A stretch of 64,000 nt of DNA, from contig OZ176056.1 of NCBI GenBank assembly GCA_964247055.1, positions 2,356,001 through 2,420,000 on the forward strand, given 5' to 3'. Each line of letters opens with the position of its first letter. Position 1 is the first letter of the stretch. Below, one piece after another: positions 51,601 through 60,056 of this stretch. Under the pieces are notes generated by a model that saw only the letters and a program-made list of their open reading frames with translations, was not told where the DNA came from and made no database searches. The stretch comes from Paragordius varius. Taxonomy: Eukaryota > Nematomorpha. Position numbers and translations under genes: made by a program.

Positions 51601-52393
51601 TTGTAATTTTACCTTTTAAATATTTTATTTTGTTAATAATAATATCTTCAATTAAATTAATTTTTATAATAAACTTTGTGCGACAAAAATGCCATTTTTG
51701 ATTTCAATCAAATCTCACAAAAATTAAAATAACTTTACTGTCTAAAATTTAAACATATTCATCATTTCAATATTAATTCTTTATACTTGTATATCAGCTA
51801 TCAAATTGAATACATAGCTTCTTTGGCACCATTTCGGTTATAGTAATAAAAAAAATCCTGAAATTAAAATTATTTTTAAAAAACCGTGAGAATTAAAATA
51901 ATTATCGATATTCCCAAAATTTTCAACACACTGTCTGTTCGTGATAAAAGCAATTATATAATAATAAGAACATCCAACATCTAAAAAAACTATAAAATCC
52001 CAAATATATATATAAAATTTTATTACTTAATTTAGACATCAAAATTTTTTCCCCCTTGTATTTTTTTGGGTTTTTCGTTTTAACTTGTTAACTAAAAAAA
52101 GTGTCACCTATCTTCTCTCTCTATTTTTTGACAAATTACCATAATTTTTTTACATTTAATATTCGTAGTCTTAAAGTCTCCGCAGGAGGTATTTTTTAAC
52201 ATATATTAATGTAAATTTTTTTCTAAAAAATTAAAAAAATTTAATATAAAGAACATAAAAAAATAATTAATTTACCATATGAGGATTTCAAATTCTTGAT
52301 ATTATTGTCGAATCCATAAGATTTTTTGGCGGCGATGAAACAAAATAGTAATATATTCCAAAAAATAATTTTTTTCAATAATATTTTTTGCAT
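39620..52393 (-). CDS. CHRD: Chordin/SOG homologue, secreted BMP-binding protein, 1108 aa
   Basis: Exons in transcript order: 52393-52276, 50918-50859, 49998-49860, 49457-49298, 48742-48544, 47697-47500, 47154-47030, 46653-46491, 45807-45680, 45080-44751, 44409-44268, 43957-43758, 43422-43368, 43282-43173, 43096-42974, 42567-42265, 41615-41295, 40808-40706, 40303-40124, 39877-39807, 39718-39620 (TAA). All phases agree. A signal peptide (IIFWNILLFCFIAA) opens the protein. Residues about 100-750 align with chordin CHRD repeats (KYRGLVVLTKGF, LVVQSTNSYEN, YLLLQLEENGKLNY). Three VWC-like modules follow: about 821-880, 927-992 (RWNPQIPPFGVDKCVTC, GACCKICK) and 1053-1090. No VWC precedes the CHRD region, unlike human chordin. 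Chordin binds BMP ligands outside cells. Exon 12 may instead end at 43737. The Ser/Lys-rich exons 10 and 19 rest on phase only. Confidence 0.87.
41769..42028. mobile_element. Family-B MITE in chordin intron 16, diverged
   Basis: The left arm is TATAGTAAAAACCTAAAGAC and the right arm is a degraded mirror ending near GTCTGCATAATTTCAT. Confidence 0.5.
42044..42236. mobile_element. Palindromic MITE in chordin intron 16
   Basis: Arms of about 90 nt mirror each other: GAATAAGTATACATTG, GTTATTAATTATTGCC and ACAAAGGGC on the left; GCCCTTTGT, GGCAATAATTAATAAC and ATGTATACTTC on the right. They flank a short AT-rich loop. It would fold into a long hairpin in RNA. Confidence 0.85.
43430..43740. mobile_element. 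Family-B MITE filling chordin intron 12
   Basis: The termini are TACAGTAATTATT and AATTTTTACTGTA with a TA dinucleotide at each flank. The element takes up all but a few bases of the intron (43757-43423). Removing it leaves a 22-nt sequence with GT at one end, AG at the other and CTAAC inside. Confidence 0.85.
44205..44236. mobile_element. Fragment of a hAT-like element end in chordin intron 11
   Basis: TTGCGGGCAGCGTGTTGTAC runs into ACCCCTG, the terminus seen in the copies at 21780 and 48144. The partner end is not clear. Confidence 0.45.
44422..44692. mobile_element. Family-B MITE in chordin intron 10
   Basis: The left arm is AAGTAAAAAAATTGAAATTT and then GGGACAAAATGTTAAAAT. The right arm ends TTTTTTACTGTTC. 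Confidence 0.7.
45871..46434. mobile_element. Family-B MITE in chordin intron 8, split by a family-A MITE
   Basis: The left end is ACAGTAAAAATTGG. Its right arm (TTTACGTTTGTCTGTATA, near 45980-46002) stops where a family-A element begins. It resumes after that element at 46418 with TTTCAATTTTTACTGTA. The interior is shortened relative to other copies. Confidence 0.85.
46008..46415. mobile_element. Family-A MITE nested in a family-B MITE
   Basis: The element runs from TACCATTTAAG to AAATGGTA with TA-rich flanks. Its left arm has several head-to-tail copies of a motif of about 21 bp (TTCAAATTCACCCTTGAACAA), and the right arm has the mirrored copies. It is therefore about 150 bp longer than the other family-A copies. 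Confidence 0.85.
47876..48144. mobile_element. hAT-like MITE in chordin intron 5
   Basis: The ends CAGAGTGACC and ACATCCCTG are imperfect inverted repeats. GCGGGCCGCATTT near the left faces GGTCGCATTTGCCC near the right. An 8-bp flanking duplication matches at 7 of 8 positions (47868-47875 CTCTATTC, 48145-48152 TTCTATTC), as hAT elements make. There is no ORF. Confidence 0.75.
48175..48443. mobile_element. Family-B MITE in chordin intron 5
   Basis: The left arm is AATTGGAATTATACGGACA and the right arm ends TCCGTATGATTTCAGTTTTT then ACCGTAAA. Confidence 0.75.
48937..49244. mobile_element. Family-A MITE in chordin intron 4, diverged
   Basis: It starts TACCATTTACTTTTCG and ends GGGATGGTATATA. 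The arms have GAATTCACCCTTAATAAG and a mirrored TTTAAGGGCAATTTTGAAC. Confidence 0.65.
50352..50603. mobile_element. Family-B MITE in chordin intron 2
   Basis: It starts TTACAGTAAAAAGGAATTTT then ATACGGACA, and ends ATTTGTCC, ACGTTATAGT and TTTGCTGTAAAT. Confidence 0.7.
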
Positions 52394-53571
52394 TTTATTT
52401 TATTTTATTATAAAATTTAATTAAAAGATAAAAAAATTTTTTTTTTCGTAAAAAAATAATTAAGATAAATCCATATTGAGATATAATTGGATGATTTAAA
52501 GGAGATTTTTTGGTTATGTGCGCACAAAAATATAGTATAAAGTACAAAATGAAACTATCAAAGATATTATAAATTGTGTTAAAAAAAAATAGGTGTGATG
52601 TACGCCACAGTGTAAAAATATTATTTTTGTTCTGTGAAAAAAGAAAATATATTTAAAAAAAAATTTTTTATTAAAGAGTTAAGGTTTTTAATAAAGTTAT
52701 AAAAAAATGCATTCTGTAACTTTGTCAATATTTTAAATCTTTACAGTGATCTATGTGCCTACTTATCCAAAAAATTTTTTTACATAAAAGTAATATTTTT
52801 TATAAAATTAAAACATTTATTTATAAAATTTCAAAAAAATAATCCGAATTTTTTTAAACAAAAAGGTTTTTAGAACATCATTTTATATTCGAATTGATTT
52901 TTCGCACACCTCTCTAAAGGCAATCAGTCTGAGGTATAAAAAGTGAAACTTTCAAAGTTATTTTAATGAAAAATTTTTTTTATAACTTTTTTGTTGATAA
53001 AAAATAATAATAATTAATGATGATAGGTATAAATGAAAATTTAATATATTATGCAAACAAAGCACTTCAAAACATTTCAAGTTGATTTTTTATTTCTAAT
53101 TAAACAAATAGTTACTTGCTTGTATTAAAAAAAATTAATTTATTTTTTATAATTATAAACTTTTTCTCATCCTTAGGTATAAAAGTTAGGTGATTAATTA
53201 TTTTAAAGAGCCATTCAATATATTTTAATATATTAATATAATAAATTGAAAATCTTTTTTCATAATGGTATACTTGGTATTAAATATCAAAGAAAGTTTC
53301 CTTTGAAATTGATCCCTGGTTATATAAATTAGAAAAATGAAAAGCTCGTATTAAAGAGAATTGATTACATAATTTTATCAGATAGGATTATTCCAAGTTT
53401 TTCTTTTAAAAGTGCCTTAAAAGCTCAAAAATAAGTTAACACGGAATCATTATATATAACAAATACAAAAAAATTATCTTGACGAAATATATATTTTCGG
53501 AAAAAAATGTATCATTATTCTCATGGTGCTTTCAATTTTAGGGTGTTATTGAGGAAAAATGTTTTAACTTA

Positions 53572-53862
53572 TATGGTAAAAATTAAAATTATACGGACAA
53601 AATGTATTACAAAGACAATTTTTAAAAGACAGCCATACGTTTTAAATCTTGATTTTTTTTATAACTTATTATGTAATATTGAAAAGTGTGAAATAGAGAT
53701 ATATATAACTAACACAATCAATTTTAAAATTTTTATTCGTAATTAAATAGCTTTTATAGGAAAAATTAAGGTTTGAAAAAAATATGGTTGTCTTTTGAAA
53801 AAATATCTGACTTTGTATTTTAACGTTTTGTCCGTATAATTTCAATTATTACTGTACATGTC
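53572..53862. mobile_element. Family-B MITE
   Basis: The left arm is GGTAAAAATTAAAATTATAC followed by GGACAAAATG. The right arm is CGTTTTGTCCGTATAATTTC followed by ATTATTACTGTA. Confidence 0.8.
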
Positions 53863-54817
53863 AATTTCTCCATGTCAAAATTGCAAAATTTGGGCACATT
53901 ATGTTATATAAAATGTTTTTGGTGAAAGCTAAATGCTTCATTCCTAAAAAAATGATTAATATATATACCTTATAGATTAAGGATTACACATGTTTTAATT
54001 TGATATTTTTGGCTAAGTACCAAAACCCGTTCAGATGATCTAATGTGGTGGGTAAATCCAAAAACCCTTTGCAAATAGAGGTAGATTAAAAAATTATCTA
54101 ACTTTCTGGAGGGCATTATGAGGTTGATGAGAAATATAATTTAATATAAATAAAATATAAAAAAACATATATTTATAATTTGTCGTTACTTATTATCTCA
54201 TATTTTTTAAGTACCACCATTTTTATTTTAATTTTTATTGAAGGTTAATAAAATTGATTATTTGATGGGACAAATGCTTTTAAAATAAAATTTTGACGTA
54301 ATAAAAATTTCATTCAACAGAATTAGTTCAAATTTGTTTAGATAAAATTCCAAGGTTTTATCGAAACTAAATACGCTTTGAAAATTATGAAATATAATTT
54401 TCTAATGTGCCATATATTAATGGTTTTGCGCGATCCCAGCCTTTTCTGTTTAATTTTAGAAGGAAACTGGTAATTTCAATGGATGTTAAGCATATCTTTC
54501 GAATATCAGCCAAAATATAAAAGATCAATATTTAAATTTTTAAAATATAAATTGAAGGACACACAATATTTAAGAAATTCTGGGTTAAATTTATGATTTT
54601 TTAATTTTAAGCAGTTACAATAAAAAATGGTATGCAATAATTTTTCATAAATAGCGCAAAATGAATTCCATAACTGAATATATATTAATATATTTTCTAC
54701 GACTCCCAATTCTGTGCACTCTGTATATTGACGGATCCACAATTCATTGAAGCATATAATATAGAAAAACAAAAAAAACAGTTAAACTAATGTCCAATAA
54801 AACCTTAGATTTTCTTA

Positions 54818-54901
54818 TTAGGTTTCCATGGCCAATTGATAGATATCCAATAAACTTTTGCATTAAGTAATATTTTATTGGTTAACGTAATGGAAACCTA
54901 A
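54818..54901. mobile_element. Small palindromic element
   Basis: The ends TTAGGTTTCCATGG and ATGGAAACCTAA are inverted, and AATTGATAG...CCAATAAA faces TTTTATTGGTTAA inside. Total length is about 84 bp, with no coding content. Confidence 0.6.
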
Positions 54902-55636
54902 AGTAAAGAGTCATTGATATCATTCAAATACAGTTGTTAAAATTTAAAAAGCGAACTTTTTACCCAATTTAGGTATAAACGAAAAATTGAATGCATTTAA
55001 ATAGGAATAAACAGATACTCAAGAATTCCCCGAAAAAAATATTTTTAAATCTAAAAATGTTATTTCGCAAACATTTTTTTAAAAATTAACACACACTAAT
55101 TAATAAAAAGGATGCCTTTATTAAACCACTATCATCATTAAACTTACAAAATCAATTGTGATGACATTTAAATTTAGTTTTATTTTATAACTAACATTCA
55201 TTCAATCGGCGCTTTTTGTGATAAATTTGAGGGCATCTATCGGCTGAAATCGGCCCTCTAATATTATGTGCCAAATAAATACGGTACCCACAATTTAAAA
55301 AAATATGCTGATAAACTTCTTTGGCAAAATTTCATGAATAAGTTTTCCAAATAACTACCGATAGCAAAAATTTGTTTAAGCAATTTCAATTTTATTTAAA
55401 TTTTATGAGTATATTGCAAATTATAGATTTCCAATCTTTTCGACTTTCTATGGTATAGCGAACAAATTATATCATATTTATATTAGCGAGGTGTATTTTT
55501 ACTCGTTTTGTTGGAGCAAAATTTATATTGGCTAGGTATCAATAGATTTTAAAATATCTAAAAAAGAAAAAATATAAAATAATTACACACTTTTATAACA
55601 CAAAATTTATTTATTATCTCCTATATATTACTATAA

Positions 55637-56719
55637 TTATAAGGTGTTTTCGTTAAGTAAGGTGCTATTTTCAATCGTAAAATTATTTTGTGGCAAAAGT
55701 ATCGAATGATTTTGAAAATTATCGCATGAGTCAACTTTTGTGAGAGTTGATTCAAGATTTTCGTCAATTTTCAATTTCAAAGGGCTAGGACTTAAAACAT
55801 GTGTTATAACTGTTTGATGAGATATATATTGGCGCTTTGTTAAAGTAGCACGAAATTTTTGAAAATTTATTGGAGTTGATACCAATAATTTATTGTGGCA
55901 GTATAGTTTTTTATTCCTAGATTTTAGAACAGTTGTTGTCTTTGTTAGGGTACGATTTGAGATTTCTTTATTTCGATCAGTAAATGAAGATTTTTGAAAC
56001 GGTGACAAATTTGTTAAATCAGCTATCCCTAATGAACTCCAATCATATGATTGATTTGTGGTGTTATAATAAATTATACTATTATTAACATTTTTGATAG
56101 ATTTACGAAGAAGTTGTCGTGAGATATTTGCTTTGGGACATATATTTCTAGATTTATAGATGCGATTTTTTCTGCGTTCAAAAACATTAGTGGGTACAAC
56201 AAAAGGTTTTGAGTATGTTTGCTTATGTTCGGCTAGAACTGAAAATATATAATTTGCCTGAAAGTCGGAACAGAAATCTTTTAATTTAATTTTATCGACT
56301 TTTATGTAGTTTTTTTGTGTCATTGACCGTTTTACGATGCCAAATATTAAACATAAATTACCCAATTCAAGTTCAATTACATTATTTGTATCATCTTTAT
56401 AATAACAAGTTATGATGGATGTAACATCTTGTAATATAAATTTTTATCCATATAAATTAGACCGTTTCTCAATAACAGAGCCAATGAAGGAAACTTTTCG
56501 TATTGGATGATTAAATATGGAAAAGATATCTAAAATTTTTTTAATATTAATTGGTTACTTGAATAAAACGGATAGTGTTTTAACTTTAAAATATCACATA
56601 TAAATAGTGGATTATAGCGATTAATAATTGGGTTTAAATCCCAATATTTTTGATGATAATAAACTTGATTTCTAACCTAAAATTTAAATTTTTAAAACTT
56701 TGATGAACGAATGATTCAT
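55637..56719 (-). CDS. STN1: STN1 homologue (CST telomere complex), with an in-frame TAA
   Basis: Exons: 56719-56699, 56676-56559 and 56529-55637 (TAA), joined by introns of 22 and 29 nt. They give 343 codons, near the human length of 368. STN1 is the OB-fold subunit of CTC1-STN1-TEN1, which recruits polymerase alpha to telomeres. YWDLNPIINRYNPLFICDIL aligns with the human start, NHPIRKVSFIGSVIE with HPIKQVDVLGTVIG, then DVTSIITCYYKDD and LGNLCLIFGIVKRS with the OB core. Codon 75 (56446-56444) is TAA. Alignment across it has no gap, and the position fits an OB-fold strand residue, so it looks like a point nonsense change, read error or polymorphism rather than a missed intron. After residue 150 resemblance to the winged-helix half is weak. 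Type is given as CDS because the rest of the frame is clean. Confidence 0.75.
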
Positions 56720-57678
56720 GTACTGTGAAACACTATTTCATTACAATTTTTTTAATAAGAATTTTTCAAGAAGCAGGACTCAAAAATAAATATTTAAGAT
56801 TAGTTAATAAATTAGTAGTTTTTATTATAATAGACTAAATAAATAAAAAAAAAATTCTGGCGGTATTTTTTAAAATATGGTAATAATTGTTCAAAACGAA
56901 ACGGCAAAATTAGATCATGATATCATTAACACTTGGATACGATACATTCATTTTAGTCCTTCGATTCAAATTGGGGTAGTTAAGCTTGTTTTAAAATTAA
57001 ATTCTTTTAAAAATATGAATAAAAACTATGGCTAGATTCGAAATATATAAAAAATTTTATTCAAAATTACTTGATATTACTTATTTTAAGCTTAAATTAA
57101 AAAATAAAAATTTGGTCAACGTGACATGTGTGCACTGGTAAAATTAAAAAATAATACAAAATAAACCGCCTTTTCTATTGTATCAATGTTAGATCTATAA
57201 TAAGCTTAAATATTACCCTTACAATTAAATGCAGACGATATTTTGCAAAAATTTTGTAAAATAAAAATGGCGTTGAAGTAGTTTGCCATGGAATTTTTTT
57301 TCAAAACAAAATTTTATTTAATATTTTGACATAATTATATAATTTTTATTAAGATAGAAGCATAAATTTAAATTTTGACCGTTTCCTTCAGTAGTTTTCT
57401 ATAAATCAAAAATAGTCTGGGGTATTTAAATATATTAATTTGAATCGAAGTGTTAACACATAAATCTCTTTTCTTTTTTATAGAAGATTGCATAGTTTCA
57501 TTGGTACCCAATAGCTTAAACTTATGAACAACTTTATTACAGGTAGCTCTGTTTAGATATAATTATCATATAATTTAAAAAACCTTGAAATTTATTATTA
57601 ACGTCCATAATTTATAACTCAACACCATTAAAATTAAAATATATCAAAAAATGTTGCTAAAATACTATTTGATGTTTA
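56720..57678. other. 5' flank of STN1, divergent to the next genes
   Basis: A plus-strand open stretch at 56879-57034 begins ATGGTAATAATTG and reads IINTWIRYIHFSPS. It could be an exon, but no family or neighbouring exon supports it. A plausible acceptor near 57482 leads into a short frame only. Otherwise AT-rich. Confidence 0.3.
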
Positions 57679-58022
57679 TAATTTAGCATAATCATCTTGC
57701 CTGTTGCATTAACAAAGATACTAAAAAGGCGGTCTAGGATCTCATTTTATCTAGATAATGTTAATATTTTAAATTATCCGCCTGACCAAATGCATATTTT
57801 AAAATTGATTCATTTTTTTAAATATTTTGTAAAATATTATTTTGGCTGGGGGATTAAATTACTTCAAAAGGTAATATAATGTTAGTAAAGCTTTCTATTC
57901 AAGGAAGATCAAAATTGTTACAATGTATAGAGGAAAAAAGCAGAGAAGTATGTCCTGTCCAAAAAACACAGTTTCCCCAATACAATCCTGTGATATGTAA
58001 TTCTGATCAGAAAATTTATCAG
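57679..58022 (+). CDS. Unassigned exon pair running into a DNA transposon
   Basis: I do not recognise this. After an acceptor (TATAATTTAG) at 57678 an open frame reads LPVALTKILKRRSRISFYLD, NYPPDQMHIL and a hydrophobic FFKYFVKYYFGWGIKLLQK to 57871. A donor and an intron of about 20 nt (57872-57891) would join in phase to LSIQGRSKLLQCIEEKSREV and CPVQKTQFPQYNPVICNSDQ. The frame then enters a family-C transposon at about 58024 and stops inside it. It may be the 3' part of a host gene whose end was replaced by the transposon. Upstream exons were not found. Confidence 0.3.
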
Positions 58023-58023
58023 G

Positions 58024-58852
58024 ATTATCATGGTGCTTTTGGTTTTGGCTCTTACAAGTGATTTAAGAAAGTTATTTATACTTTTGTAAGTGCTCCATCT
58101 GTAAAAATGGCAAAACGCAAATTATTTAAAATAAAACTTTTAGTGAAAATTAAAGGCTTCAATTCACATATTAACACTATATATTATAAACTACACAAAG
58201 AAAACATTATCAAAATTTAAAATGTGGGAGGAAATGTCAAATTATTGTACCCGAGTATGGAACGAGTTTAATGGTGTTATGAAGCATGGGGAAAAGGCAT
58301 GATAATACTTTAAGAATTATATAAAAACAATGTCAATATACTTTGATGATGCTCAACTATCCCCTATTTAAAATGTTAGTTTGCTTTATATTTAGGTAAA
58401 TGTTAACATAAATTGTATTTAACGGAAATTTTATGACGAACGACTATACAACTCAAACAAGGACAGAATCATCATCTATAGAAAAGGGTTATGTTATTTT
58501 TTAAAGTGTTTTAATAACGTTTCTACTATGCTTCAAAATATTTCATATCAAACTTCTTTCAACAAAATTCCCTTTTTTTGATTTTAGCATATAAAAAGAT
58601 TATCGAGGAATCCGTCTACATTATTTCAAGAATTTTTTTTCATTTCGGAGGGTTTATTTGAGACTGTAGTCCACATTTAAAATTTGAAATAAAATATTAC
58701 TTTTTTTATCTAGTTTATAATATATTTGGTAAATTTTTGGAATGAATTTAGCGTTAACATAATGTGCGCTAATTTTCGATATTACGATATTAAGCTTTTT
58801 TCAGTGGAATTAACTTTCTCATATCTCTTGTAAGCCCAAATCACCATGATAA
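58024..58852. mobile_element. Family-C DNA transposon, most complete copy
   Basis: It is 829 bp with inverted ends: ATTATCATGGTGCTTTTGG and TTGGCTCTTACAAGTGATTT on the left; CTCTTGTAAGCCCAAATC and ACCATGATAAT on the right. Inner blocks (AATGGCAAAACGCAAATTA, CTACTATGCTTCAAAATATT) recur in the other copies. It has no transposase frame, so it is non-autonomous. Confidence 0.8.
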
Positions 58853-60056
58853 TCTTGATTCCTTTATATCTATCTATCTATATATATAGAATCTTATAGG
58901 GATATTTCTTATAGCCTCGATTTAAACGCAGTGTTATTTACCAATTCTATTGGTAAAAAAACAGGGGGTTAAAGTTTGAGATGACTTGTACTTAAAGGAT
59001 TTTAATATAAAGGTAATAAGTGATATATATCAGCACTTAACAGCCATGAAATACCCTTTATTGAGCCATCAGCGGTATTTATTATATAGTTGAAAAAATC
59101 AAATTAAAAGTAATACTTTAAAAATAGATGATATAAATTTTATATTAATTGTAAAATGTTGTTTTTATTTGGTTTTTTGCAAAATTTTCGCGGACCCGAA
59201 GATTCTAAGGGCCGCATGTTGCCCTTATCTAAAATACACAGCTTATCTGAAATCAAATTTATAACCATGTTTCTTCTAACTATTAAAAACACATTTTTAG
59301 TCATTTATTATTAAGAAAAAGAATTTATCTTGGTTAATGTATTTGTATATGTAAAATGACTAAAGGACGGCACCGAGCACATTCTTATATATAATTTATA
59401 GAGTTCTTTTTTTCGCACAAAAAATATCTATTTCACATTTTTATTTTGATTGAATATATTATATTTACAAAATCTCTGTTTAAAAATATAACCTTTTTTA
59501 CTAAGGTTTTTTACTGAGGTCGTCTAATAAAAAGAAATTTAACCGTATATACCATTTATGCTAATCGAATTAACGTTCATCGATATATGGCTTAAGTCGA
59601 AAAGTTTTTAGACAAAAAGACTACAAATTTTTAAGTTATCAAATTGCTTAATTCGGATCAATGACACCTATTTTTTCAAAATTATATTTAATTTTTAAGG
59701 AGTTTATAAGGTATCAAATAATTTTTTTATTATAAGTGTGATTTAATAATTAAAAGTATATTGTGGTAAACTAATATTTTTAGAGTATAATAGCAAATCA
59801 AAAAAGTATTTACACTTAAATAAACGAAAAATATAAATTATATGAAAAGAAGACAAAGGCGAATAGATCATTATCTCAACAAAAGTCAATATTCATAATT
59901 AATTATGACCATATTTTTGCTGATTGAACTAAACAATGAAAGTAGTGTCTTTATTAAACCAACTTTCTATTTTCCAACAAATTTTTTTTAATAAGTATAC
60001 TTTTTTTAGTAAATCCAATTTAAAATTAATTATTTTATATTTATACATATCACAAT
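58853..60056. other. 5' flank of the GRXCR gene
   Basis: AT-rich sequence without a recognised exon. Near 59190-59215 a GC-richer patch (CGCGGACCCGAAG, GGGCCGCATGTTGCCC) resembles the ends of the hAT-like elements. Confidence 0.45.

Larger units (their letters stand above)
52394..55636. other. Region between chordin and STN1, no gene seen
   Basis: It holds the chordin 5' flank, a family-B MITE (about 53572-53862), family-C fragments (CTCATGGTGCTTTCAATTTT at 53520 and GCTAAATGCTTCATTCC at 53928) and a small palindrome at 54818-54901. Open frames are AT-rich and not convincing. Confidence 0.5.

Noticed and set aside
56422-56446. A 21-nt intron with GA-AG ends to remove the STN1 stop
   Set aside because: It would delete an OB-fold strand that aligns residue for residue when the sequence is read through, and GA donors are extremely rare.
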